Shown piece by piece: positions 44,832 to 53,749 of a DNA stretch of 64,000 nucleotides. This stretch comes from Novosphingobium sp. ZN18A2. GTDB lineage: Bacteria > Pseudomonadota > Alphaproteobacteria > Sphingomonadales > Sphingomonadaceae. Location of the stretch: positions 2,108,001 through 2,172,000 of the forward strand of contig NZ_CP136651.1 in assembly GCF_036784765.1 (NCBI RefSeq), written 5' to 3'. The number at the start of each line of letters is the position of its first letter. Position 1 is the first letter of the stretch. The translations under genes and the position numbers were made by a program. Below the pieces are notes generated by a model. That model was not told where the DNA came from, did no database searches, and saw only the letters and a list, made by a program, of their open reading frames with translations.

Positions 44832-47402
44832 TTATTGTGCGGCGGCCTTGTCCTTCGCTTTTGCCGGGGCCTTCTTCTTTGCCGGCGCCTTTTTCTTCGC
44901 TGGCGCCTTCTTGGCGGCGGCTTTCTTTCGGCCGCCCTTTTTCGCCGGTCCCTTGGCGGCCTTTTCGTCGATCAGGCGTATCGCCTCTTCGGCGGTCAGC
45001 TTGTCCTGCTCAACCGCCTTGGGCAGCGTCGCGTTGGTCGTGCCGTCGGTGACATAGGGACCATAGCGACCGGCCATCAGCCTGATTTCGCCGCCCGTCG
45101 TGGGATGGGCGCCAAAGGTCTTCAGCGGCTCTGCCTTGCCGCGCGCACCGCGACCGCCGTTTTGCGCCGCTTCAGCAAGCTTTGTGACGGCAAGGTTCAT
45201 GCCCGTCTCGAACACCTCTGCCGTGGATTTCAGCCGCGCATATTTGCCATCGTGCCGCAAGTAAGGCCCGTAACGCCCGATGCTGGCGCTGATCATCTCG
45301 CCCGTTTCCGGGTGAGGCCCGATTTCGCGCGGCAGCGAGAGCAGCTTCAGTGCCCATTCCAGATCGAGTTCCGGAATGTCCTTGGGGATGGATGCGCGCT
45401 TGGCCTCCTTGCCCTCGCCCAGCTGGATATAGGGGCCGAACCGCCCGGTCTTGCGCGTCACTTCCAGCCCGGTCGCCGGGTCCTTGCCCAGCGCGCCGTC
45501 TTCGCCCGCGTCCTCGTGCCCGCCCGGCTGCGCGAACTGGCGCGTGTACTTGCACTCGGGATAGTTCGAGCAGGCAATGAACGCACCATAGCGCCCGCCG
45601 CGCAAGCTGAGACGCCCGTCGCCGCATTGCGGACACAGGCGCGGATCGGACCCGTCGGCCTTTGGCGGGAACAGGTAGTCTTCCAGAAACAGGTCGAGCG
45701 CCTGGGTAACTTCGCTCGGCTTCTGTTCCATGACCTCGTCGGCCTTGGGCTTGAAATCGCGCCAGAACGCGTCGAGCACGTCCTTCCACGCCGCGCGCCC
45801 GCCGGAAACGTCGTCCAGTTCCTCTTCCATCCCGGCGGTGAAATCATAGGCGACGTAGCGATCGAAGAACCGTTCGAGAAAGGCGATCAACAGGCGTCCG
45901 GTCTCTTCGGCGAAGAAGCGGTTCTTTTCGGTCCGCACGTAATTGCGGTCCTTCAGAACCTGAAGCGTCGCGGCGTAAGTGGACGGCCGACCGATGCCAA
46001 GTTCCTCAAGCTGCTTGACCAGCGATGCCTCGGAAAAGCGCGGCGGCGGCTGCGTGAAATGCTGTGTGGCGTCCACGCCCTTCTTCGCGGGCTGATCGCC
46101 CTTGCCCATCATCGGCAGCAGGCCACTTTCATCGTCGTCGGCGTTCGCCTTCTGGTCCAGACCCTCTTCGTAAACCGCCAGAAAGCCGGGGAATTTCACA
46201 ACCTGCCCGGTGGCACGCAGTTCGTGCCGGCCGGTGGGATCGCGCAAGGTTACGGTCGTGCGTTCAAGGCTGGCAGACGCCATCTGACTGGCCATCGCCC
46301 GCTTGAAGATCAGGTCGTAAAGCCGCGCCTCGTCACCGTGTCCGTGGCGGTCTTTCGAAAAATCGGTGGGCCGGATCGCTTCGTGGGCTTCCTGCGCGTT
46401 CTTGGCCTTGGTTTCATAGTGGCGCGGTTTTTCGGGCAGGTAATGCCCGTCATACCGGTCAGCGATGGCCTTGCGCGCGGCGGAAATCGCGCTCGGGTCC
46501 ATCTGCACGCCGTCGGTTCGCATGTAGGTGATCGCGCCCGCTTCATACAGCGTTTGCGCCACGCGCATTGTGTGGCTGGCCGAAAAGCCCAGCTTGCGCG
46601 CGGCTTCCTGCTGCAAGGTGGATGTGGTGAACGGCGGCGCCGGGTTGCGGCGCATCGGTCGCGTTTCCACGTCTTCCACGCGGAACTGTGCGCCCTCGAC
46701 GGCGGCCCTGGCGCGCATGGCAACGCCTTCGTCGCCAAGGCTCAGCCGCTCCAGCTTTTCGCCGTCGAAACGCACAAGGCGCGCGGCAAACTCGGTCCCG
46801 TCCTGCTCAAGTTTTGCGATGACCTGCCAGTATTCCTGCGCGCGGAATGCCTCAATCTCGCGCTCACGCTCTACGATCAGGCGCAGCGCGACCGATTGCA
46901 CGCGGCCCGCGCTTTTCGCGCCGGGCAGCTTGCGCCACAGCACGGGCGAAAGCGTGAAGCCGAAAAGGTAATCCAGCGCGCGGCGAGCAAGATAGGCGTC
47001 AATCAGGTCCTGATCCAGTTCACGCGGATGCTTCATCGCATCGGTGACGGTCGCCTTGGTGATCGCGTTGAACGTAACCCGCTCGACCTCCTTTGGCAGC
47101 GCGCGCCGCTTGGCCAGCAATTCGCGCACGTGCCAGGAAATCGCCTCGCCCTCGCGATCGGGGTCGGTGGCGAGGATCAGGCGGTCCGCCTGCTTGGCGG
47201 CATCCGCGATCGCCTTTACGCGCGATTGCTTGTCGCCGTGCAGTTCCCAATCCATCGCGAAATCCTCGTCCGGGCGGACCGACCCGTCCTTCACGGGAAG
47301 ATCGCGGACGTGGCCGTATGAGGCGAGCACCTTGAAGCCGGGGCCAAGGTATTTTTCGATGGTCTTGGCCTTGGCCGGTGATTCGACAATGACGAGTTGC
47401 AT
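44832..47402 (-). CDS. topA: DNA topoisomerase I
   Basis: 856 residues, a type IA topoisomerase relaxing negative supercoils. The TOPRIM domain is at the N-terminus (LVIVESPAKAKTIEKYLG, ATDPDREGEAISWH). The active-site Tyr lies in AGAITYMRTDGVQM. A zinc ribbon follows (LCPQCGDGRLSLRGGRYGAFIACSNYPEC split over the C-terminal domain) with further degenerate topoisomerase C-terminal repeats (RYGPYLRHDGKYARL, GRYGPYVTDGTTNATLPK). The tail is Lys/Ala-rich (KKAPAKKKAPAKKKAPAKAK) and probably contacts DNA or RNA polymerase. ATG 47402 is chosen; ATG 47417 abuts its purine run. Confidence 0.97.
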   Translation of the reverse strand: MQLVIVESPAKAKTIEKYLGPGFKVLASYGHVRDLPVKDGSVRPDEDFAMDWELHGDKQSRVKAIADAAKQADRLILATDPDREGEAISWHVRELLAKRRALPKEVERVTFNAITKATVTDAMKHPRELDQDLIDAYLARRALDYLFGFTLSPVLWRKLPGAKSAGRVQSVALRLIVEREREIEAFRAQEYWQVIAKLEQDGTEFAARLVRFDGEKLERLSLGDEGVAMRARAAVEGAQFRVEDVETRPMRRNPAPPFTTSTLQQEAARKLGFSASHTMRVAQTLYEAGAITYMRTDGVQMDPSAISAARKAIADRYDGHYLPEKPRHYETKAKNAQEAHEAIRPTDFSKDRHGHGDEARLYDLIFKRAMASQMASASLERTTVTLRDPTGRHELRATGQVVKFPGFLAVYEEGLDQKANADDDESGLLPMMGKGDQPAKKGVDATQHFTQPPPRFSEASLVKQLEELGIGRPSTYAATLQVLKDRNYVRTEKNRFFAEETGRLLIAFLERFFDRYVAYDFTAGMEEELDDVSGGRAAWKDVLDAFWRDFKPKADEVMEQKPSEVTQALDLFLEDYLFPPKADGSDPRLCPQCGDGRLSLRGGRYGAFIACSNYPECKYTRQFAQPGGHEDAGEDGALGKDPATGLEVTRKTGRFGPYIQLGEGKEAKRASIPKDIPELDLEWALKLLSLPREIGPHPETGEMISASIGRYGPYLRHDGKYARLKSTAEVFETGMNLAVTKLAEAAQNGGRGARGKAEPLKTFGAHPTTGGEIRLMAGRYGPYVTDGTTNATLPKAVEQDKLTAEEAIRLIDEKAAKGPAKKGGRKKAAAKKAPAKKKAPAKKKAPAKAKDKAAAQ

Positions 47403-47645
47403 GGCGGTGTGTGGCATTCCTTACGCGTATACGTACGCGCGAGGGTGGATAGCTTCGCGGCCTATCGTCAAGAGAAAGAAATGCGCGGGCGGTGCAACCG
47501 GCACCGGATCGGTGCCTTGCCTCTCCGGTGGCCGGGAAGACAAATGGCCATGCATCCCTTCCGGGCCGGTCACCACCTTTCGCGGCGCCCTCGCCCGCGC
47601 TAGGACACGCATCAGGACGCGCGCCGCCGTCAGGAGACTACGCCC

Positions 47646-48215
47646 ATGAAAACCGCGCTGCTTGCGCTTCTCGCAACCGGACTTGTGGCGGCCGCGCCGG
47701 GTCAGGACAGGGCGCAACCGGGCGACGGCTATCTGGCCGGTCCCACGCTGCCCGGCTTCGAGATCGGGCATACCGACGGGGACGGTCAGCAGTGGATCAT
47801 GGAACAAGTGCCGCGGGGCGAATCCGTTCACGACTGGACGCGGATGATCACCACCCAGCGTTTTAACGGAATCGCCGGCCAGACGACGCCCAAGGACTAT
47901 CTTGGCGTCATCGCGCGCAGCCTGCCCCAGTCCTGCAAGGGCGCGCACGCAAGCGATCCGGTAACGTTCACCGTTTCTGGCAGGCCCGCCGCGAAGATGC
48001 GGGCCGACTGCCCGAACAACCCCGAAACCCATCTGCCCGAAACGTTTGAGATCCTGGCGATATCCGGCCCGCGCGATCTGCACGTAAGGCAGGTCGCATT
48101 CCGCTACGTCCCGTCGCCGGAGGATATCGCGTGGGCCGAATCCTACCTGGCATCGACCACGTTCTGCCCGCCGCTGAGCAAGACGCCGGCCTGCCGGATC
48201 CTGACGCCCGATTGA
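47646..48215 (+). CDS. Exported protein of unknown function
   Basis: 189 residues with a clean signal peptide (MKTALLALLATGLVAAAPGQ). The mature part has four cysteines (SCKGAH, RADCPNN, TFCPPLS, PACRIL) and motifs ITTQRFNGIAG, TPKDYLGVIARSL and HVRQVAFRYVPSPEDI. I know no named family; similar small secreted proteins seem to occur in sphingomonads. GGAG lies about 10 nt upstream of the ATG. Divergent from topA, with 243 bp between starts that hold no other gene (a CGCGTA-TACG-TACGCG repeat lies near the topA start). Confidence 0.75.
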   Translation: MKTALLALLATGLVAAAPGQDRAQPGDGYLAGPTLPGFEIGHTDGDGQQWIMEQVPRGESVHDWTRMITTQRFNGIAGQTTPKDYLGVIARSLPQSCKGAHASDPVTFTVSGRPAAKMRADCPNNPETHLPETFEILAISGPRDLHVRQVAFRYVPSPEDIAWAESYLASTTFCPPLSKTPACRILTPD

Positions 48216-48237
48216 GACCGCGGACACCCCATCGCTC

Positions 48238-49341
48238 CTAGTCCTGCAGGCTGACGCGCCCACCTGCGTGGCGCACCAGGCGGCCTGCCAGTTCGAGGTC
48301 GAGCAGCGCACCCTGCACCGTTGCCGCAGTCGTGCCCGACTGGCGGACAAGCTCGTCAATCGCGACAGGTGCGGGGGAAAGCAGCGCGGCAATATCTCCG
48401 GGATCGATCTCGGGCTCGGCTTCGGGCAGGTCGAACACGCCGGCACCATCGTCGCGGAAACGTGACTTCGGCTGCCCGTCGAATCCCGAAATCAACTCAA
48501 GCACGTCTTGCGCGGATTGCACCAGCACCGCGCCATCGCGGATCAGCTGGTTGCACCCGTGCGCGCGCGAATCGAGCGGAGAGCCGGGAATGGCCATCAC
48601 TTCGCGCCCCGCCTCGCCGGCCAGCCGTGCCGTAATCAGCGACCCGGATTTCGGCGCGGCTTCCACCACGATGGTGCCCGCTGCCAGCCCCGCGATGATC
48701 CGGTTGCGTTTCGGGAAATGGCGCGCCAGCGGGTCGGTGCCCGGCGGCTCTTCCGCGATCAGCAGGCCACCGGTCGCGATGCGTTCCTGCAAGTCCGCGT
48801 GTTCGGGCGGATAGGCGATGTCTATCCCGCTGGCGATCACGCCAATCGTGCCGGTCGCGAGGCTGGCTTCGTGCGCCGCACCGTCAATCCCGCGCGCCAG
48901 GCCGGATACGACCACTATCCCCGCTTCGCCCAGCGTCGCGGCGAATTCTCGCGCAAGGCGCACGGCAGCGGCCGAGGCGTTGCGCGCGCCGACCATCGCC
49001 ACGCAAGGGCGCAATGCCAGCGCGATGTTACCGCGCAAGGTGACGATCGGCGGTGCGCCGTCCATCTGCGCCAGCAGCGCGGGATACTCTTCCATGTCGT
49101 GGAACAGGTATCGCGCACCTGCCCGCCGCGTCGCTTCGATTTCGCGCTCTATCCGCGCAGCACTTGCCGCCTCGTACCGCCTGCCGCCCCTGCGGGCGAG
49201 GTCGGGCAAGGCAGCGACAGCCTCGACCGCCGAACCGAACCGCCGCAACAGTTGCGCATAGCTGACAGGGCCGACATTGGGCGAGCGCAACAGGCGAATG
49301 CGTGCGAATGCCTCTTCGCGCGAAAGAGCCTTTGCGGTCAC
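48238..49341 (-). CDS. dprA: DNA-processing protein DprA
   Basis: 367 residues. DprA loads RecA on incoming single-stranded DNA in natural transformation. The Rossmann-like domain is VAMVGARNASAAAVRLAREFA, then VVVSGLARGIDGAAHEASL, GGLLIAEEPPGTDPLARHFPKRNRIIAGLA and IVVEAAPKSGSLITARLA. An N-terminal SAM-like helical region (RIRLLRSPNVGPVSY) and a C-terminal winged helix (VAIDELVRQSGTTAATVQGALLDLELAG) complete it. GTG 49341 overlaps the plsY stop (GTGA). Earlier frames cross plsY and are not used. Confidence 0.95.
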   Translation of the reverse strand: MTAKALSREEAFARIRLLRSPNVGPVSYAQLLRRFGSAVEAVAALPDLARRGGRRYEAASAARIEREIEATRRAGARYLFHDMEEYPALLAQMDGAPPIVTLRGNIALALRPCVAMVGARNASAAAVRLAREFAATLGEAGIVVVSGLARGIDGAAHEASLATGTIGVIASGIDIAYPPEHADLQERIATGGLLIAEEPPGTDPLARHFPKRNRIIAGLAAGTIVVEAAPKSGSLITARLAGEAGREVMAIPGSPLDSRAHGCNQLIRDGAVLVQSAQDVLELISGFDGQPKSRFRDDGAGVFDLPEAEPEIDPGDIAALLSPAPVAIDELVRQSGTTAATVQGALLDLELAGRLVRHAGGRVSLQD

Positions 49342-49919
49342 CCCTTGCTGCCGACTTTCGGTTCGGTTCCCGCCATCAGGCGTGCGATGTTTGCACGATG
49401 CAGCCACAACACCAACAGCGCGATGGCCGCCAGCGTGGGCGCATATTCGCGATAGCCGAACGCAAGTGCAGCCGCGGGCGCGGCAATCGCGGCCAGCATC
49501 CCGCCAAGCGAGGAAATCCGCACGATCGCCAGCACGGCCAGCCAGACCGCAGCATAGGCCAGCCCGATCGGCCACCCCAGCCCGAAGCACACCCCCGCCG
49601 TGGTCGCCACGCCCTTCCCGCCCCGGAATCGCAGCCAGACAGGAAAGCAATGCCCGATCACCGCGCCCCCGGCAGCCGCCGCTTCCGCGCCGGGCCAGAA
49701 ATGCCGCACCAGCGCGATCGCCGCGAATCCCTTGGCAAGATCAAGCAGCAAGGTCGCCGCGGCGAGCCCCTTGCGCCCGGTTCGCAGCACGTTGGTCGCC
49801 CCGATATTGCCCGAACCGATCGCGCGCAGGTCTCCCGCGCCGGTGATCCGGGTAAGGATCATGCCGAAGGGGATAGAGCCCAGCACATAGGCGGCGAGGA
49901 AGGGAAGAATGAGGTTCAC
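49338..49919 (-). CDS. plsY: Glycerol-3-phosphate acyltransferase (acyl-phosphate type)
   Basis: 193 residues. It transfers acyl from acyl phosphate to glycerol 3-phosphate in the first step of phospholipid synthesis. Five or more membrane spans carry the three PlsY motifs: YVLGSIPFGMIL, GSGNIGATNVLRTGRKGLA, and FRGGKGVATTAGVCFGL. The family length is normal. It is the upstream gene of the plsY-dprA pair (4-nt overlap), a common arrangement in alphaproteobacteria. Divergent from murI. Confidence 0.96.
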   Translation of the reverse strand: MNLILPFLAAYVLGSIPFGMILTRITGAGDLRAIGSGNIGATNVLRTGRKGLAAATLLLDLAKGFAAIALVRHFWPGAEAAAAGGAVIGHCFPVWLRFRGGKGVATTAGVCFGLGWPIGLAYAAVWLAVLAIVRISSLGGMLAAIAAPAAALAFGYREYAPTLAAIALLVLWLHRANIARLMAGTEPKVGSKG

Positions 49920-50037
49920 CCCCGCTTCTTATCCGCGACAGCCGTCCGCTTCCAAGTGCTGTCTTTCCTTTTTGCCGCCGATACCGATAGAAAGCATGTT
50001 CGACAGTGCGGGACCGCGGACGGGATTTGAACGACAA

Positions 50038-50844
50038 GTGACCAAGAGCGTCAAACCTTCTGCGCCGCTGCTGATTTTCGATTCGGGCGTTGGCGGACTG
50101 TCCGTGCTGCGCGAAGTGCGCGACCTGCTTCCGCAGGCACCCGTGATCTATGCGGCGGATACCGCGGGCCTTCCCTACGGTTCGAAAACCGAAGCCCAGA
50201 TCGCGGCGCGCGTTTCGGGCCTGCTGGGCCGGATGACCGAACGCTTCCGCCCAAGACTGGTCTGCATCGCCTGCAACACCGCGTCCACCATCGCGCTGGG
50301 CATGGTGCGCGACGTTCTGGAAGTTCCGATCGTGGGCACCGTCCCGGCGATCAAGCCCGCCGCGGCGATGACCCGCACCGGCGTGATCGGCCTTCTCGGT
50401 ACCGAAGCGACGATCCGGCAGGGATATGTCGACCGGCTGGAGGCGGAGTTCGCCGCCGGAAAGACGCTGCTGCGCCATGCCGCGCCCGGCCTCGTCACCG
50501 CTGCTGAAGCGAAGCTGCGCGGCAAGCCGGCCGATCCACGGGTATTCGCCGAAGCGGTGGCGGGGCTGCGCAGCCAGCCCGGCGGCGACAGGATCGACAC
50601 CGTCGTTCTCGCCTGCACGCACTTCCCGCTCGTCCAACAGGAACTGGCCGAAGCGTTCGGCAACGGCGTTGCCTTTATTGACGGATCGCAAGGCATTGCG
50701 CGGCGCATCGCTTACCTGACCGCAGGCCAGGAATGGAATCGCACGGAAGACGATCTTGCCCTGTTCACCAGCGACGGCGGCGATATCAATGCCCTGCGCC
50801 CGGCACTGGCGGAATACGGACTGGGGCGCGTGGCGATTTTCTGA
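50038..50844 (+). CDS. murI: Glutamate racemase
   Basis: 268 residues from GTG 50038. It makes D-glutamate for peptidoglycan. LLIFDSGVGGLSVL with the Asp/Ser, VCIACNTASTIAL with the first catalytic Cys, GLLGTEATIRQGYV and VVLACTHFPLVQQ with the second Cys are all intact. Start: most MurI proteins begin within ten residues of LIFDSG, favouring GTG 50038. ATG 49996 in the same frame would add 14 residues and is a genuine alternative, as neither has a strong ribosome binding site. Divergent from plsY. Confidence 0.93.
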   Translation: MTKSVKPSAPLLIFDSGVGGLSVLREVRDLLPQAPVIYAADTAGLPYGSKTEAQIAARVSGLLGRMTERFRPRLVCIACNTASTIALGMVRDVLEVPIVGTVPAIKPAAAMTRTGVIGLLGTEATIRQGYVDRLEAEFAAGKTLLRHAAPGLVTAAEAKLRGKPADPRVFAEAVAGLRSQPGGDRIDTVVLACTHFPLVQQELAEAFGNGVAFIDGSQGIARRIAYLTAGQEWNRTEDDLALFTSDGGDINALRPALAEYGLGRVAIF

Positions 50845-50988
50845 CCGGTCGAAGACAAGCAATCGGCTTTGCGGTACGCAGGCGTTCGCGGAATTGAGAC
50901 TGGCCATTCGCGGCGCGCGGCGCTAATAGCGCGAATTCGCCGATAATTGTCCGTTCGGGGGATCGGACTGTCGCCAGGAGGAACGGCG

Positions 50989-52209
50989 TTGAACTACGAT
51001 CAGGTATTCGACCAGGCAATCGATCGCCTTCACACGGAAGGCCGCTATCGCGTCTTCATCGATATCCTGCGCAACAAGGGCGCCTATCCCAACGCGCGGT
51101 GCTTCGCCGGGCACAACGGACCGAAGCCGATTACCGTATGGTGTTCGAACGATTACCTCGCGATGGGGCAACACCCGAAGGTGATCGCCGCGATGGAAGA
51201 GGCGCTGCACGATGTCGGCGCGGGTTCGGGCGGCACGCGCAACATCGGCGGCAACACGCACTACCATATCGAGCTTGAAGGCGAACTGGCCGACCTTCAC
51301 GGCAAGGAAGGCGCGCTGCTGTTCACCAGCGGATACGTCTCGAACGACGCCACGCTTTCGACGCTTGCCAAGATCCTGCCGGGCTGCGTGATCTTTTCGG
51401 ACGAACTGAACCACGCCAGCATGATCGCGGGCATCCGCAATTCGGGCGCGCCCAAGAAGGTGTTCCGCCACAACGACGTTGCGCACCTGGAAGAGCTGCT
51501 GGCCGAAACCGATCCGGCGCTGCCCAAGCTTATCGCATTCGAAAGCGTCTATTCGATGGACGGCGACATCGCCCCCATCCACGAGATCTGCGACCTTGCC
51601 GAAAAGTACAACGCGCTGACCTATATCGACGAGGTTCACGCGGTCGGCATGTATGGCCCGCGCGGCGGCGGCGTTACCGAACGCGACGATGCCGCGCACC
51701 GCATCGACATCATCGAAGGCACGCTGGGCAAGGCGTTCGGCGTGATGGGCGGATACATCGCGGCGGACAAGCGCATCATCGACGTGATCCGGTCCTATGC
51801 GCCGGGCTTCATCTTCACGACCTCGCTCTCGCCCGTCCTGGCGGCAGGCGTGCTGGCGTCGGTTCGTCACCTCAAGTCCTCCAGCGTCGAGCGCGACGGC
51901 CAGCAGGCCGCCGCCGCGATGCTGAAGCAGAAGTTCCGCGACGCGGGGCTGCCGGTGATGAATTCGACGACGCACATCGTGCCGCTGATGGTGGGCGATC
52001 CGGTGCGCGCCAAGAAGATCAGCGATATCCTGCTTGCGGAATACGGCGTCTATGTTCAGCCGATCAACTTCCCCACCGTGCCGCGCGGTACGGAGCGGCT
52101 GCGCTTCACGCCCGGCCCCGCGCACACAGAGGAAATGATGGACGAATTGACCGGCGCGCTCGTCGAAATCTGGGAACGCATGGAAATGAAGCTGGCCGAC
52201 GCGGCCTGA
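50989..52209 (+). CDS. hemA: 5-aminolevulinate synthase
   Basis: 406 residues. It condenses glycine and succinyl-CoA to 5-aminolevulinate, the C4 haem route typical of alphaproteobacteria. PLP-fold type I features are [54 protein letters not shown], and [13 protein letters not shown] with the PLP Lys. The start is TTG 50989 with AGGAGG 7-8 nt upstream, giving the standard [14 protein letters not shown] opening. An ATG at 50947 would add an unlikely 14 residues. It ends before a strong terminator. Confidence 0.96.
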   Translation: MNYDQVFDQAIDRLHTEGRYRVFIDILRNKGAYPNARCFAGHNGPKPITVWCSNDYLAMGQHPKVIAAMEEALHDVGAGSGGTRNIGGNTHYHIELEGELADLHGKEGALLFTSGYVSNDATLSTLAKILPGCVIFSDELNHASMIAGIRNSGAPKKVFRHNDVAHLEELLAETDPALPKLIAFESVYSMDGDIAPIHEICDLAEKYNALTYIDEVHAVGMYGPRGGGVTERDDAAHRIDIIEGTLGKAFGVMGGYIAADKRIIDVIRSYAPGFIFTTSLSPVLAAGVLASVRHLKSSSVERDGQQAAAAMLKQKFRDAGLPVMNSTTHIVPLMVGDPVRAKKISDILLAEYGVYVQPINFPTVPRGTERLRFTPGPAHTEEMMDELTGALVEIWERMEMKLADAA

Positions 52210-52266
52210 CCCTTAAGCCGGCCCTGAATTTCACGCCGGCCCTCACCTGCACACCTGCAAAACCAC

Positions 52267-52306
52267 GAAAAAGCCCTCCCGCCCCATCGCGCGGGAGGGC
52301 TTTTTC
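52267..52306. terminator. Bidirectional intrinsic terminator
   Basis: AAAAAGCCCTCCCGC and GCGGGAGGGCTTTTT form a long GC stem with a short loop and T-runs on both strands. It terminates hemA (plus) and the ornithine decarboxylase gene (minus), which converge here. Confidence 0.95.
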
Positions 52307-52327
52307 AATGCGGCATCCGCAATTGCG

Positions 52328-53566
52328 TCAGCGCAGCGCCACCACGTTGTCCGACACGCGCGGATCGTTGCGGTCCCCGCGATACTGGCTGGCCATCGGC
52401 TCGTCGCTGACATTGATGACGTCGGCGGCGTCAAAGCCGTTGAACGCGGTCTTCATCGCCGCGCCATAGGCACCCAGCATGCCGATCTCGATGAAATCGC
52501 CCGCCTTGATGTCCGAAGGCAGTTCGAACGGGCCTTCCATATAGTCCATGTCGTCACAGGTCGGGCCATAGAAGCTGAACGCCTCCACCTCTTCCGACGC
52601 GCCGTTGCGCAGCAGCCGCACGGGGAAACGCCACGCGACGTGGGCCGCATCGAACAGCGAGCCATAGGCACCGTCGTTGATGTAAAGCTCGTTCCCGCGC
52701 CGCCGCTCTACCCGCACGATCAGCGAGTTGTATTCGGCAGACAGCGCGCGGCCCGGTTCGCACCACAGCTCGGCCGAATAGGAAATCGGCAGCGATTCAT
52801 AAGTGCGGTCGATCAGCGAGAAATAGTCTTCCAGCGGCGGCGGTTCCATGCCCGGATAGACCGAGGGGAAGCCCCCGCCCACGTCCACCACGTCGACCAG
52901 TACCGAAGCCTCCACAATCGCTGCGCGCACGCGCTCAAGCGCCTGGACATAGGCGAACGGGCTCATCGACTGGCTGCCGACGTGGAAACACACGCCAAGC
53001 GCGTCCGCCACCTGGCGTGTCGCCTGAAGCAGTTCGGGCGCATCGGTCAGGTCGCAGCCGAACTTGCTGGCAAGGCTCAGTTCCGAATATTCGGACGAGA
53101 CGCGCAGCCGCACGCAAAGCGTAAGGTCGGTGGCCGGGTTGCCGTCTGCATCCACGGTCGCCGCCTTGATCTTTTCCAGCTCTTCCAGCGTGTCGAGGCT
53201 GTAGGTGCGCACGCCGTGCACCTTGTAGGCTTCGGCAATCGCGCTTGGCGTCTTGACCGGGTGCATGAAGCACAACGTCGCTTCGGGCAGCGTTGCGCGC
53301 ACAAGGCGCACTTCCGCGATCGAGGCGACGTCGAAATAGCGCACCCCTGCATCCCACAACACGCGCAGCAAATCCGGCGAGGGATTGGCCTTTACCGCAT
53401 AGAGCGAGCGGCCCGGAAACTTCTCTACAAAGAAGCGGGCGGCGCGCGCAGCGGCGTGCGGGCGGTTCAGAATGACGGGTTGGTCCGGCGCCGAAGCGCC
53501 AACTACAGCCAGTGCGTCAGGATGTTGGAGCAATTCAAGGGACCCCCAAAACGGTAAGTTGGACAA
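52328..53566 (-). CDS. Ornithine-type (alanine-racemase-fold) amino-acid decarboxylase
   Basis: 412 residues, group IV PLP-dependent decarboxylase of the ODC/diaminopimelate decarboxylase fold. PLP Lys is in SLYAVKANPSPDLL. Further motifs are FDVASIAEV, LASKFGCDL, CFHVGSQ, DVGGGFPSVYPG, CEPGRAL and the active-site YGPTCDDMDYM with its Cys. The C-terminal GAYGAAMKTAFNGF is typical. It most likely makes putrescine from ornithine (lysine to cadaverine is possible) and so feeds the carboxyspermidine operon at 55022-57969. The start is TTG 53566 with AAGGCAG nearby. A palindrome lies upstream (53644-53663). Confidence 0.92.
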   Translation of the reverse strand: MSNLPFWGSLELLQHPDALAVVGASAPDQPVILNRPHAAARAARFFVEKFPGRSLYAVKANPSPDLLRVLWDAGVRYFDVASIAEVRLVRATLPEATLCFMHPVKTPSAIAEAYKVHGVRTYSLDTLEELEKIKAATVDADGNPATDLTLCVRLRVSSEYSELSLASKFGCDLTDAPELLQATRQVADALGVCFHVGSQSMSPFAYVQALERVRAAIVEASVLVDVVDVGGGFPSVYPGMEPPPLEDYFSLIDRTYESLPISYSAELWCEPGRALSAEYNSLIVRVERRRGNELYINDGAYGSLFDAAHVAWRFPVRLLRNGASEEVEAFSFYGPTCDDMDYMEGPFELPSDIKAGDFIEIGMLGAYGAAMKTAFNGFDAADVINVSDEPMASQYRGDRNDPRVSDNVVALR

Positions 53567-53643
53567 GGCTGCCTTGCGGTTTGGAAGTCCCCATGGGGCA
53601 GCGGGGGGTCGCTATAGAACCCATACGCTGAACATCAAGTGAA

Positions 53644-53663
53644 ATAATCGGCTGTCCGATTAT
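53644..53663. promoter_or_regulatory. Inverted repeat in decarboxylase promoter region
   Basis: ATAATCGG-CTGT-CCGATTAT, perfect 8-bp arms, in the 183-bp gap between the decarboxylase and serine hydrolase genes, about 80 bp before the decarboxylase start. Probably an operator or a short RNA hairpin. The rest of the gap holds no gene. Confidence 0.5.
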
Positions 53664-53749
53664 CGGTCACAAAAATGCACCTTCGCTGCCCCGACCGGGT
53701 CTGGCGCCGGGGATGCAAGCGCCACTTATCTTACGAAAACACAAGGCTT

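Noticed and set aside
44832..44930. Lys/Ala repeat at the topA 3' end as a separate histone-like gene.
   Set aside because: It is in frame with and continuous with topA, a usual C-terminal tail in alphaproteobacteria.
44835..47321. An 828-codon plus-strand frame opposite topA.
   Set aside because: Antisense of a certain housekeeping gene, composition unlike protein.
50009..50031. tRNA-like string (GGGATTTGAAC) before murI.
   Set aside because: No acceptor stem, anticodon arm or CCA can be folded around it.
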